From Sphingomonadales bacterium (lineage in GTDB: Bacteria; Pseudomonadota; Alphaproteobacteria; Sphingomonadales; Sphingomonadaceae), in the NCBI GenBank assembly GCA_027489295.1, contig JAIYAA010000037.1:1-9811 (forward strand): a DNA stretch of 9,811 bases, in the 5' to 3' direction. Below the pieces are notes generated by a model, which worked only from the letters and a program-made list of their open reading frames with translations, searched no databases and had not been told where the DNA came from. A program made the translations under genes and the position numbers. Positions 1 through 8,513 of the stretch are shown piece after piece (position 1 is the stretch's first letter; each line of letters opens with the position of its first letter).

Positions 1-22
1 CAAGCCAGGAGACCTGCCGGCG
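1..22 (+). promoter_or_regulatory. Cobalamin riboswitch, 3' end of aptamer (partial)
   Basis: Bases 4-18 read GCCAGGAGACCTGCC, the signature 3' element of the B12-box (cobalamin) riboswitch, in which CAGG (6-9) and CCTG (13-16) close a small AGA loop. The preceding part of the aptamer is cut off by the window edge, so the full fold cannot be checked. The position upstream of cobW and a whole cobalamin operon fits the usual role: the RNA binds adenosylcobalamin and represses the operon when B12 is plentiful. The motif match is direct; the ligand and the repression are inferred from the family. Confidence 0.88.
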
Positions 23-220
23 CAACGGTCGCTCTTGCCTTGGTCCAGGGGATGGCCGCGGCACGGTATCTGCTTCCGTTCGAGCGACGAAGCTGTGCGG
101 CTGGGGCTGCACGGTCGCGCGGTGCCGGGCGTCCTTCGCGCCCGCCCGTCGTCGCGCGCCGGCTGGACGCTTGTCCGGCAAGCCCCCGCATGTTCGCTCC
201 GGCGCGGGGGGAAGAATATC
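23..220 (+). promoter_or_regulatory. Long 5' leader (riboswitch expression platform) of cobW
   Basis: This stretch of about 200 bases lies between the riboswitch core and the cobW start. It holds several potential stem-loops. One pairs 36-43 with 56-63 (one mismatch) and 45-47 with 53-55 around a GGGGA loop. A second pairs 72-76 with 89-93, with a possible outer extension of GCAC 61-64 to GTGC 95-98. These two share bases 61-63, so they cannot fully form together. A third pairs 126-131 with 139-144. No stem is followed by a run of T, so I see no classical intrinsic terminator; control at translation start seems more likely than termination. Open frames starting at 35 or 40 run through the leader but look like high-GC shadows. 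The structures are read by eye, without energy calculation. Confidence 0.5.
183..210 (+). promoter_or_regulatory. Hairpin holding the cobW ribosome-binding region
   Basis: CCCCCGC (183-189) is perfectly complementary to GCGGGGG (204-210), giving a 7-bp, almost all-GC stem with a 14-nt loop. The only plausible ribosome-binding sequence of cobW, the purine run GGGGGGAAG at 206-214, begins in the 3' arm, 6 nt before the ATG at 221. This is what a translation-controlling cobalamin riboswitch in a Gram-negative organism would need as its sequestering stem. GGGGCT (103-108) is complementary to AGCCCC (181-186) and could open the stem by pairing with its 5' arm. The pairing is seen; the switching is inferred. 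Confidence 0.5.
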
Positions 221-1258
<1,038 letters not shown>

Positions 1259-1270
1259 GGCAGTCAGGCG

Positions 1271-4200
1271 ATGCACGTCCTGTTCCGCGAAACGCACGGG
1301 CTGGAGGAAACCGCCGTGCCCCAGGACCTCGGGCAGGCGCCCGCGGACCTGGTGGTGCTGTCCTTCTCCGACAGCGACCTCGGCGCGTTCGCGGCGGGGT
1401 GGCGTGGGGCTGGCGACGTGCTGCCCTCGCTGCGGCTGGCGAACCTGGCGGCGCTCGCGCATCCGCTTTCGGTCGACACCTATGTCGAGCGGACGCTATC
1501 CGGCGCCAAGGGCATCCTGATCCGGTTGATCGGGGGCATGCCCTACTGGAGCTACGGACTGCAGCAGGTGGAGGCGCTGGCACGCGAACGCGGCATCGCG
1601 CTGGCGGTGCTGCCGGCGGACGGGCGGCCCGATGACCGGTTGGATGCGGCGTCGACGGTAACGGCGGAGGTGCTGCGGGAGCTTGGCCTGCTATGCGACG
1701 CCGGCGGAGCGGCGGCGGCGCGCAGGGCGTTGCACGTGCTGGCAGTGGCGGCGGGTATCGGCAGTGACGCTGCCGTCCCCTACACCCCGCTCCCGGGCTT
1801 CGGCCTGTGGCATCCGGAATATGGCGTGTTCCTACCCTCGACCCGACCTCCCCGCGTTGGCGGGGATGATGAAATGTGTGGTGGGACGACCGAGCAAGGC
1901 TGGAGCCGCACCGGTCGCCCGCTGGTGCTGATCGTCTTCTACCGCTCCTATCTGGCGGCCTGCGACATCGAGCCGTTCGAGGCGCTGCACCGGGGCTTCG
2001 AGCGGCGCGGTTTCGACACGCTGTCGATCTTTGTGCCGTCGCTCAAGGCGCCCGATGCCCGGGCGGCGGTGGAGACATGGGTGCGCGACCTCGCCCCCGC
2101 CGCGATCGTCAACGCCACCGCCTTTTCCGCGCGCGACGACGCCGGGCGCTCGCCGCTCGATGCGGCCGGCGTGCCGGTATTCCAGCTCGCCCTCGCCACC
2201 GCACCGCGAGCGGCATGGGCCGGCTCGGACCGCGGGCTGTCGCCGGCCGATCTGGCGATGCACGTCGTGCTGCCGGAGATCGACGGGCGCGTTTTCGCTG
2301 GCGTCGCCAGCTTCAAGCAGGCCGAGACCCGCGACGAAACGCTGGGGTTCGCCCGCACGGTCCACCGCGCCGAGCCCGAGCGGATCGATGCCATCGTCGC
2401 CCGGGTCGCCGGCTGGATCGCGCTCGCCGAGACGCCGCCGGCCGAACAGCGGGTCGCCCTCGTGCTGTCCACCTATCCGGGCAAGACCTGGCAGCTGGCG
2501 CACGCCGTGGGGCTCGACGCGCTTGCCTCGGCCGAGGCCATCGCGGCCGATCTGGGCGCATCGGTCACCGACCTCGCGTCCCGGCTCCAGGCGGAGACGT
2601 TGGCCTGGCCGCTGGCCGCCTATCATGCCGCGCTCGCAATGCTACCCGAGCGGCTGCGCACCGATCTGGAGACCGCCTGGGGTCCAGCGGAGCGCGACCC
2701 GTCGGTTCGCGACGACAGCTTCCATTTCCCGGCGATCCGGCATGACCGGCTGTGGATCGCGCTCCAGCCCGAACGCGGCGACCCCGAAACCCGCGAAGAC
2801 AGCTATCACGACACCGCCCGTGTGCCGCGCCACGGCTATGTCGCCTTCTATCTGTGGCTACGGGCGCAGGCCATCGATGCGCTGGTCCATATCGGCGCGC
2901 ATGGCACGCTGGAATGGCTACCCGGCAAGGCGGTGGCGCTTTCGGATGGCTGCTGGCCCGAGGCGCTGATCGGCAAGCTGCCGATCCTCTACCCCTTCAT
3001 CGTCAACGATCCGGGCGAGGCCGCGCAGGCCAAGCGGCGGACGGGCGCCGTCACCCTCGGTCATCTGCCGCCGCCGCTGAAGACCAGCGGCACTGGCGCG
3101 GGGCTTGCGCGGATCGAGGCGCTGCTCGACGAATTTTCCAACGCCGTGGGCCTCGATCCCGCCCGGCGCGACCGGCTTCAGGCGGCGATCCGCGACGAGG
3201 CGCGCGCCGTCGGGCTCGAAGCCGAGCTTGGGCTCGACGATGCGACCGGCACCGCAGAGGCGATCACCCGCATCGATCGCTTCGTGTGCGACGTGAAGGA
3301 AGGCCAGTTCGGCGACGGCCTCCATGTCTTCGGACGCGGCGATTGCGGCGCGGCGGAGCGCTCGGGGCTGTTGGCGGGGCTGGCGGGCAGGCGCGTGCCG
3401 GCGGGTCCGTCGGGGTCGCCGTTCCGGGGCCGCAGCGACGTGCTGCCGACCGGGCGCAACCTCTACACCATCGATCCGCGCGCGGTGCCCTCGCGCGCCG
3501 CGCATGCGCAGGGCATCGTGCTCGCCGACGAGCTGATCCGCCGGCATCTGCAGGACCATGGCGACTATCCCAAGGGGCTGGTGGTCGATCTGTGGGGATC
3601 GGCGACGATGCGCACCGCCGGCGAGGAATTCGCGATGGCGCTGCACCTGCTCGGCGCCGAGCCGCTGTGGGACACCGCCTCCGAACGGGTGACCGGCGTG
3701 GAGATCCTGCCGCTGGCGATGCTCGATCGGCCGCGCATCGACGTGACGCTGCGCATCTCCGGGTTGTTCCGCGATGCCTTCCCGGTGCTGCCCCAGCTGT
3801 TCGGCCAGGCCGTGCGGGCGCTGGCGGCGCGCGACGAGCCGGTGGAATGGAACCCCTTTGCTGGCGGCGAGGTGGCACCGCGCGTCTATGGGCCACAGCC
3901 GGGCAGCTACGGGCTCGGCATGGGCGATGCCGCCGAGACCTACACCGACGCCGCCCGCCGCGCGGCGGGCGAGGCATGGCTGGCCGCGTCCGATCATGCC
4001 TTTGACGGGCGGGAGGCGCAGGCGGACGCAGCCGGGATCCGCGCCCGCGTCGCCGCGGCGGACGCCTTCGTCCATCTCCAGGACCTGCCCGAGACCGATC
4101 TGCTGCTCGCCGCCGACTATGCCGCGCACGAGGCCGGGTTCGCGGCCGCCAAGGCGCTGGGCGGCGGACAGGCGGCGCTCTACCACCTCGATGCCCGTGA

Positions 4201-4561
4201 TCCCACGCGCCCGGTCGCCCGGCCGCTGACCGAGGAACTTGCCCGGGTGGTGCGGTCGCGGGCCGCCCATCCCGGCTGGATCGCCGGCATGATGCGGCAC
4301 GGCTTCCGGGGCGCGGCCGAAATCGCCGCCACGCTCGATTATCTCGGTGCCTTCGCGCATCTGGCCGGCGCGGTGCCGCCGCAGCTGTTCGACCTGTATC
4401 ACGACACGACGCTCGGCAGCGGCGAGGTTCGCGCGTTCCTCGCCGCTGCCAATCCGGCCGCGCTGGCGGCGATGGAAGCGCGCTTCGCCGCGCTGCACGC
4501 GGCGGGGCTGTGGCAGACGCGGCGCAACTCGATCCTGGCCGGTCTGGGAGACGCGGCATGA
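1271..4561 (+). CDS. cobN: CobN, large subunit of aerobic cobaltochelatase (1096 aa)
   Basis: ATP-dependent insertion of Co(II) into hydrogenobyrinic acid a,c-diamide, working with the AAA+ subunits CobS and CobT, which are not in this window. Related to BchH/ChlH of magnesium chelatase. The N-terminus (MHVLFRET, then [19 protein letters not shown]) is typical of CobN. The conserved block [14 protein letters not shown] lies at residues 540-553, followed by [32 protein letters not shown] comes later, and the C-terminus ends in the family's GLW-x-x-RRNSI pattern. It is shorter than the Pseudomonas denitrificans protein (about 1275 aa) but looks complete at both ends. GAGG at 1257-1260 can serve as ribosome-binding site for ATG 1271. 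Residues about 191-214 look inserted and are encoded by a palindrome-containing stretch (separate entry). The stop overlaps the cobG start. Confidence 0.95.
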   Translation: MHVLFRETHGLEETAVPQDLGQAPADLVVLSFSDSDLGAFAAGWRGAGDVLPSLRLANLAALAHPLSVDTYVERTLSGAKGILIRLIGGMPYWSYGLQQVEALARERGIALAVLPADGRPDDRLDAASTVTAEVLRELGLLCDAGGAAAARRALHVLAVAAGIGSDAAVPYTPLPGFGLWHPEYGVFLPSTRPPRVGGDDEMCGGTTEQGWSRTGRPLVLIVFYRSYLAACDIEPFEALHRGFERRGFDTLSIFVPSLKAPDARAAVETWVRDLAPAAIVNATAFSARDDAGRSPLDAAGVPVFQLALATAPRAAWAGSDRGLSPADLAMHVVLPEIDGRVFAGVASFKQAETRDETLGFARTVHRAEPERIDAIVARVAGWIALAETPPAEQRVALVLSTYPGKTWQLAHAVGLDALASAEAIAADLGASVTDLASRLQAETLAWPLAAYHAALAMLPERLRTDLETAWGPAERDPSVRDDSFHFPAIRHDRLWIALQPERGDPETREDSYHDTARVPRHGYVAFYLWLRAQAIDALVHIGAHGTLEWLPGKAVALSDGCWPEALIGKLPILYPFIVNDPGEAAQAKRRTGAVTLGHLPPPLKTSGTGAGLARIEALLDEFSNAVGLDPARRDRLQAAIRDEARAVGLEAELGLDDATGTAEAITRIDRFVCDVKEGQFGDGLHVFGRGDCGAAERSGLLAGLAGRRVPAGPSGSPFRGRSDVLPTGRNLYTIDPRAVPSRAAHAQGIVLADELIRRHLQDHGDYPKGLVVDLWGSATMRTAGEEFAMALHLLGAEPLWDTASERVTGVEILPLAMLDRPRIDVTLRISGLFRDAFPVLPQLFGQAVRALAARDEPVEWNPFAGGEVAPRVYGPQPGSYGLGMGDAAETYTDAARRAAGEAWLAASDHAFDGREAQADAAGIRARVAAADAFVHLQDLPETDLLLAADYAAHEAGFAAAKALGGGQAALYHLDARDPTRPVARPLTEELARVVRSRAAHPGWIAGMMRHGFRGAAEIAATLDYLGAFAHLAGAVPPQLFDLYHDTTLGSGEVRAFLAAANPAALAAMEARFAALHAAGLWQTRRNSILAGLGDAA
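1841..1912 (+). repeat. Palindromic (REP-like) insert in frame within cobN
   Basis: Bases 1849-1866 form a perfect hairpin, TCCCCGC-GTTG-GCGGGGA, with a 7-bp stem and 4-nt loop. It is followed by a stretch poorer in GC than its surroundings (about 1866-1886, including GATGATGAAATG). The encoded residues, about 191-214 ([20 protein letters not shown] and on), separate two blocks that I recall lying closer together in CobN proteins: the Y-G-V-F block near residue 185 and [10 protein letters not shown] at 216-225. They are rich in charged, Gly and Pro residues, as expected of an unconserved insert. Palindromes built on TCCCCGC/GCGGGGA are common dispersed repeats between genes in many alphaproteobacteria. 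The outer boundaries are approximate. The hairpin is seen; the origin as an inserted repeat is inference. Confidence 0.45.
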
Positions 4562-5682
4562 CCGGCTTCGCCGTGCGCGGCTGGTGCCCCGATGCGTGGC
4601 GGCCGATGGCGGCCGGAGACGGGCTGCTGGTCCGGGTGAAGCCGCGCCTCGGCCGGCTGACCCGCGTGCAGCTAGCGGGGCTCGGCCATGCCGCGACTAC
4701 CCATGGCAATGGCCTGGTCGATCTGACCAGCCGCGCCAACCTCCAGCTGCGCGGCGTGTCCGAGGCGGACTGGTCCGCGCTGGTGGAGACGCTGATCGCG
4801 CTCGGTCTGGTCGATGCCGATCCGGCTGCGGAGCAGCGCCGCACGCTGCTCGTCGCGCCCGACTGGCTGCCCGGCGACGACACGCACCGCATCGCGACGG
4901 ACCTGCTGGCCCGGCTCGATGATCTGCCGGTGCTGCCGGGCAAGACGGGCTTCGTCATCGATGCGGGCCCCGCGCCGCTGCTGTCCGATGCGCCGGGAGA
5001 TTTCCGGATCGAGCGCGGCGAAGGGGGCGGCCTTATCCTTCGCGCCGATGGCCGCGCAAGCGGCGCGGCAGTGGCAAGGGGGCAGGAGGCCGAGGCGCTG
5101 GTGGCGCTCGCACACTGGTTCGTCGCGAGCGGGGGCGCCGCGGCCGGGCGGATGCGACGCCATGCCGCCCCGCTGCCGGGCTTCGCCTTGGGCACCTGCG
5201 TCCCGGCAGCGCCTGCGCCTCCGCCGCTTCCCGGCGCGCATCACCTGGGGGGCACCGTGGGGCTCGCGTTCGGGCAGATGGATGCCGGGCTGCTCGCGCG
5301 GCTTGCCGGCGGCGCGGTGCCCGCGGTGCGGCTCACCCCGTGGCGCCTGCTGCTGACCGAAGATGCGCTGCCGGCCGATCCTGCGCTGATCGCCGATCCC
5401 GCCAGCCCGCTGCTGCGCGTCGATGCCTGTGTCGGCGCACCCGCCTGTCCCCAGGCGCAGGCGGAGACCCGTGCGCTCGCACGCAGCCTTGCGCCGCTGG
5501 TATCGGGCCGGCTCCACGTCTCCGGTTGCGCCAAGGGCTGTGCCCGCGCCCGGCCGAGCGACGTGACGGTGACCGGCCGCGACGGCCGCTACGATCTTGC
5601 CTTCGATGCCTGCGCCGATGCGCCCGCGCGCCATGCCGGGCTGACGTCGGCGGCCCTGCTTTCCCTGTTCGGAACCGATTGA
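4558..5682 (+). CDS. cobG: CobG, precorrin-3B synthase (374 aa)
   Basis: O2-dependent iron-sulfur monooxygenase that converts precorrin-3A to precorrin-3B (C20 hydroxylation and gamma-lactone formation), preparing ring contraction. Belongs to the nitrite/sulfite reductase-like fold with two ferredoxin-like half domains. Seen here: the N-terminal block [20 protein letters not shown] and, after it, [19 protein letters not shown], the typical nitrite reductase-like half domain; a second half domain begins around [19 protein letters not shown]. The four cluster cysteines are C291 and C297 (C-x5-C) and C324 and C328 (SGCAKGC), matching a 4Fe-4S site. Shorter than the 459 aa of the P. denitrificans enzyme, but all key motifs are present. 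ATG 4558 overlaps the cobN stop as ATGA, with GGGAG at 4546-4550 as ribosome-binding site; an upstream in-frame ATG at 4510 would place 16 unconserved residues inside cobN. Its presence marks the pathway as aerobic. Confidence 0.93.
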   Translation: MTGFAVRGWCPDAWRPMAAGDGLLVRVKPRLGRLTRVQLAGLGHAATTHGNGLVDLTSRANLQLRGVSEADWSALVETLIALGLVDADPAAEQRRTLLVAPDWLPGDDTHRIATDLLARLDDLPVLPGKTGFVIDAGPAPLLSDAPGDFRIERGEGGGLILRADGRASGAAVARGQEAEALVALAHWFVASGGAAAGRMRRHAAPLPGFALGTCVPAAPAPPPLPGAHHLGGTVGLAFGQMDAGLLARLAGGAVPAVRLTPWRLLLTEDALPADPALIADPASPLLRVDACVGAPACPQAQAETRALARSLAPLVSGRLHVSGCAKGCARARPSDVTVTGRDGRYDLAFDACADAPARHAGLTSAALLSLFGTD

Positions 5683-6311
5683 TGCCGCACCTCTACGAAA
5701 CCGATGGCGCCGCCATCTACCGCCAGTCCTTCGCGACGATCCGCGCCGAAGCCGATCTCGCGCGCTTTTTGGCGGAGGAAGAGCCGATCGCCGTCCGCAT
5801 GATCCACGCCGCCGGCATGGTCGAGCTGGCGCCGTACCTGCGCTTCTCGCCCGGCTTCGCGCGAACGGCGCGGGCCGCGCTGGCAGACGGTGCGGCGATC
5901 CTGTGCGACGCGCGCATGGTGTCCGAGGGCGTCACGCGGGCGCGCCTGCCCGCCAACAATCGGGTGATCTGCACGCTGCACGATCCGGAGGTGCCGGCGC
6001 TGGCACAGTCCATGGCCAACACCCGCTCGGCCGCCGCGCTGGAGCTGTGGCGGCCGCAGCTTGCCGGGGCGGTGGTCGCGATCGGCAACGCACCGACGGC
6101 GCTGTTCCACCTGCTCAACATGCTCGAGGATCCGCACTGCCCGCGGCCGGCGGCGATCATCGGCTGCCCGGTGGGGTTCGTCGGCGCGATGGAATCGAAG
6201 GCGGCGCTCTGGGCCGAGCCGCCGGTGCCGTGCTGCATCGTCGAGGGGCGGCTGGGCGGCAGCGCGATCACTGTCGCCGCGATCAACGCGCTGGCGAGCC
6301 GCGCCGAATGA
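5682..6311 (+). CDS. cobH: CobH, precorrin-8X methylmutase (209 aa)
   Basis: Moves the methyl group from C11 to C12 of precorrin-8X to give hydrogenobyrinic acid; no cofactor is needed. The sequence closely follows the family from end to end: DGAAIYRQSFATIRAEADL near the start, RMIHAAG with His42 at the position of the catalytic histidine (His43 in P. denitrificans), ILCDARMVSEGVTRARLP, NTRSAAALELW, VVAIGNAPTALFHLL, GCPVGFVGAMESK and the final RLGGSAITVAAINALA. Length is normal for the family (about 210 aa). The start shares one base with the cobG stop (TGATG), with GGAA at 5671-5674 upstream, so the two genes are probably translationally coupled. The much longer open frame upstream of this ATG is a shadow of cobG. 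Confidence 0.96.
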   Translation: MPHLYETDGAAIYRQSFATIRAEADLARFLAEEEPIAVRMIHAAGMVELAPYLRFSPGFARTARAALADGAAILCDARMVSEGVTRARLPANNRVICTLHDPEVPALAQSMANTRSAAALELWRPQLAGAVVAIGNAPTALFHLLNMLEDPHCPRPAAIIGCPVGFVGAMESKAALWAEPPVPCCIVEGRLGGSAITVAAINALASRAE

Positions 6312-7033
6312 GCACGGGGACGATCCACGGCGTCGGCCTTGGCCCGGGCGCACCGGACCTGCTGAGCGTCCGCGCCGACCGGCTGGTGCGCGGGGCGCGC
6401 CACGTCGCCTATTTCCGCAAGGCCGGGCGGCCGGGCCAGGCGCGGCGGATCGCTGAGGGGATGCTGCGCGCCGACGCGATCGAGCTGCCGATGGAATATC
6501 CGGTGACGACCGAGATCCCGGTCAGCGATCCGCGCTACAACGCCTGCCTCGCCGCCTTCTACGCCGCCTGCACCGATCGTCTGCTCGCACTCGCCCAGGC
6601 CGGCGAGGACGTGGTGGTGCTGTGCGAGGGCGACCCGTTCTTCTACGGCTCGTTCATGCATCTCCACGCACGGCTCTGGGGCCGGGTGCCGGTGGCAGTG
6701 GTGCCGGGGATCACCGGCATGGCCGGCGCCTGGAACGCGACCGGGCAGCCGATCACCTGGGGCGACGACGTCCTCACCATCGCGATGGCGACGCTCCCCG
6801 AGGAGGAACTGGTCCGCCGTATCCGCGACACCGACGCGCTGGTGGTGATGAAGATCGGCCGCAACCTCGCCAAGCTGCGCCGCGCGGTGGCGGCCGCCGG
6901 GCGCGAGGGCGAGGCCTGGCTGGTCGAACATGCCGCGATGCCCGAGCAGCGGGTGACGCCGCTGGCGGAGGCGACCAGCGTCACGCCCTATTTCTCGATC
7001 CTGCTGATCCACGGCCGGGGGCGGCGCCCATGA
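6308..7033 (+). CDS. cobI: CobI, precorrin-2 C20-methyltransferase (241 aa)
   Basis: S-adenosylmethionine-dependent methylation of precorrin-2 at C20, giving precorrin-3A. Member of the tetrapyrrole (corrin/porphyrin) methyltransferase family, which uses its own SAM-binding fold. Motifs seen: GVGLGPG (residues 8-14) followed by DLLSVRADRLV, CEGDPFFYGSFMHLHARL from residue 106, and PGITGMAGAWNATGQPITWGDD, the block expected for the C20 enzyme. VVMKIGRNLAKLR lies in the C-terminal half. Length is normal. The start overlaps the cobH stop as ATGA (6308-6311). No good ribosome-binding site precedes it, so translation probably depends on ribosomes finishing cobH. CbiL is the anaerobic counterpart; CobG next door supports calling it CobI. 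Confidence 0.94.
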   Translation: MSTGTIHGVGLGPGAPDLLSVRADRLVRGARHVAYFRKAGRPGQARRIAEGMLRADAIELPMEYPVTTEIPVSDPRYNACLAAFYAACTDRLLALAQAGEDVVVLCEGDPFFYGSFMHLHARLWGRVPVAVVPGITGMAGAWNATGQPITWGDDVLTIAMATLPEEELVRRIRDTDALVVMKIGRNLAKLRRAVAAAGREGEAWLVEHAAMPEQRVTPLAEATSVTPYFSILLIHGRGRRP

Positions 7034-7788
7034 GCGGCTGGCTCGCCATTGCCGGGCTCGGGCCGGGGGACGACGCGCTGGTAACGCCCGAAGTGCGCGA
7101 TGCGCTGGCCGCCGCGACCGACGTGGTCGGCTATTTCCCCTATGTCGCACGGGTGGCGCCCCGCGCGGGGCTGACGCTGCATGCCTCGGACAACCGGGTG
7201 GAGCTGGATCGCGCCGCGCTGGCGCTCGATCTCGCGGCGCAGGGCCGGCAGGTGGTGGTGGTGTCGTCGGGCGATCCGGGGGTGTTCGCGATGGCGTCGG
7301 CGGTGTTCGAGGCGCTGGAGGCGGGGCCGCCGCAGTGGCGCGCGCTCGACATCCGGGTGCTGCCCGGCATCACCGCGATGCTGGCGGCGAGCGCACGGGC
7401 CGGCGCGCCGCTCGGCCATGATTTCTGCGCGATCAACCTGTCGGACAATCTCAAGCCCTGGGCGCTGATCGAGAAAAGGCTGCGGCTCGCGGTCGAGGCG
7501 GACTTCGCCATGGCTTTCTACAATCCGCGCTCCAAGGCGCGGCCCGAGGGGTTCGCCCGCGTGCTGGCGCTGCTGCTCGAATGCTGCGGCCCGGCACGAT
7601 CGATCCTGTTCGCCCGTGCCGTCTCCACGCCCGAGGAAGCGCTGACGATCACGACGCTGGGCGAGGCGCGCCCGGAGATGGCGGACATGCGCACGATGGT
7701 GATCCTAGGCTCCAGCACCACGCGGACGATCGCGCGGGACGGGCGCCCCCTTCTCTACACCCCGCGCTTCGCAGGGGAGGGCGCATGA
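7030..7788 (+). CDS. cobJ: CobJ, precorrin-3B C17-methyltransferase (252 aa)
   Basis: Methylates precorrin-3B at C17 with SAM and drives the ring contraction to precorrin-4. Tetrapyrrole methyltransferase fold: GLGPGD at residues 9-14, VVSSGDPGVFAMASAVFEAL (SSGDP at 79-83), LPGITAMLAASARAGAPLGHDFCAINLSD in the middle, and AFYNPRSKARP at 162-172. All are characteristic of CobJ/CbiH. Length about 250 aa is normal, with no CobE/CbiG-type fusion. The start overlaps the cobI stop as ATGA (7030-7033); a G-rich stretch just upstream is a weak ribosome-binding site. Its last 34 bases overlap the 3' end of cobK on the other strand, and a hairpin at 7760-7777 lies in this overlap. Confidence 0.94.
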   Translation: MSGWLAIAGLGPGDDALVTPEVRDALAAATDVVGYFPYVARVAPRAGLTLHASDNRVELDRAALALDLAAQGRQVVVVSSGDPGVFAMASAVFEALEAGPPQWRALDIRVLPGITAMLAASARAGAPLGHDFCAINLSDNLKPWALIEKRLRLAVEADFAMAFYNPRSKARPEGFARVLALLLECCGPARSILFARAVSTPEEALTITTLGEARPEMADMRTMVILGSSTTRTIARDGRPLLYTPRFAGEGA

Positions 7789-8513
7789 TCCAGCCAGTCG
7801 AGCACTGCCGCCGGATCGGTCGCCTCGGCACGGGGCGGGAGCGCCGGCCGGTCGATCATCAGCACCGGTATGCCCCGCGCGCGCGCCGCGATCATCTTGG
7901 CCTCGGCGCCGCGGCCCCCGGCGTTCTTGCAGACGACCAGATCGATGCCGTGCGCCGCCATCAGCGCCTGGTCGCTTTCGGGCGTGAACGGACCGCGATC
8001 GACGATCAGATGGTGATCGGGCAGCTGCGGCGGCGCGGCCGGCGCGTCGACGAAGCGCAGCAGATAGTGGTGCTGCGCCTGCGCCGCGAAGGCGGCGACA
8101 TGCATCCGCCCCAGCGCGAGCAGGATGCGCCGGGCAGGCCCCGCCAGCGCCGCGACGGCGGCGTCGATATCGGCGACATGCTGCCAGCGATCCCCGGCCT
8201 GCGGCGTCCAGGCCGGGCGGATGAGGGCGAGCAGGGGCACGCCGGTGGCTGCCGCCGCCGCGACGGCGTTGCTGCTCATCATGGCGGCGAAGGGATGGGT
8301 GGCATCCACCAGATGGGTGATCCCGGCTTCGCGCAGATAGGCCGCAAGCCCGTCCACGCCCCCGAAACCGCCGACGCGCACCGGCACCGGCTGCGGGCGT
8401 GGATTTTCGGTGCGGCCGGCATAGCTGAGCGTCGCGGGGATGCCCTGCGCCGCCAGCAGCTGCGCCAGCGCGCTCGCTTCGGTGGTGCCGCCCAGCAGCA
8501 GGACGTTCGGCAT
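7755..8513 (-). CDS. cobK: CobK, precorrin-6A reductase, inverted in the operon (252 aa)
   Basis: NADPH-dependent reduction of precorrin-6A to precorrin-6B. Motifs in order: the nucleotide-binding GGTTEAS (residues 8-14), YAGR (31-34), DATHPFA (70-76), LLALGRMH (131-138), VDRGPF (171-176) and CKNAGGRGAEAKMIAA (195-210), all typical of CobK/CbiJ. The ATG is the complement of 8511-8513 with AGGGGGAG on the - strand (complement of 8520-8527) as a strong ribosome-binding site; the long open frame further upstream is an antisense shadow of cobL. It is the only gene here on the - strand, lying tail-to-tail with cobJ (34-bp overlap) and head-to-head with cobL (shared CATG). The last residues, APSPAKRGV, look unconserved and are encoded by the hairpin region. 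Its promoter must lie inside cobL, where I cannot recognise one. Confidence 0.94.
   Translation of the reverse strand: MPNVLLLGGTTEASALAQLLAAQGIPATLSYAGRTENPRPQPVPVRVGGFGGVDGLAAYLREAGITHLVDATHPFAAMMSSNAVAAAAATGVPLLALIRPAWTPQAGDRWQHVADIDAAVAALAGPARRILLALGRMHVAAFAAQAQHHYLLRFVDAPAAPPQLPDHHLIVDRGPFTPESDQALMAAHGIDLVVCKNAGGRGAEAKMIAARARGIPVLMIDRPALPPRAEATDPAAVLDWLDHAPSPAKRGV
7760..7777. other. Stem-loop at the convergent cobJ/cobK 3' ends
   Basis: CCCC (7760-7763) and GCG (7764-7766) pair with CGC (7770-7772) and GGGG (7774-7777) around a CTT loop, with A7773 bulged. The hairpin lies in the 34-bp overlap of the two converging genes, where a bidirectional terminator would be expected, but neither strand has a T-run after it. 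Read on the - strand it starts CCTCCCC and contains GCGGGG, as does the palindrome in cobN, so it may belong to the same repeat family. It could equally be chance in GC-rich DNA. Confidence 0.3.

Noticed and set aside
35..220. Upstream open frames starting at 35 and 40 that would extend CobW by 62 residues or encode another protein
   Set aside because: They run through the riboswitch leader, lack ribosome-binding sites, and the conserved CobW N-terminus begins right after ATG 221.
23..220. Intrinsic terminator in the cobW leader
   Set aside because: Several GC-rich stems exist, but none is followed by a T-run, so translational control fits better.
2918..4498. 526-codon - strand open frame within cobN
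   Set aside because: Antisense to conserved CobN sequence; His/Arg/Gly-rich and unlike any family I recognise.
1271..4561. CobN as a BchH-type magnesium chelatase subunit
   Set aside because: Surrounding genes are all cobalamin genes, no photosynthesis genes are present, and the N-terminal [13 protein letters not shown] block is typical of CobN.
3264..5195. 643-codon - strand open frame across cobN and cobG
   Set aside because: Ser/Arg/Pro-rich translation without domains, antisense to two confidently identified genes.
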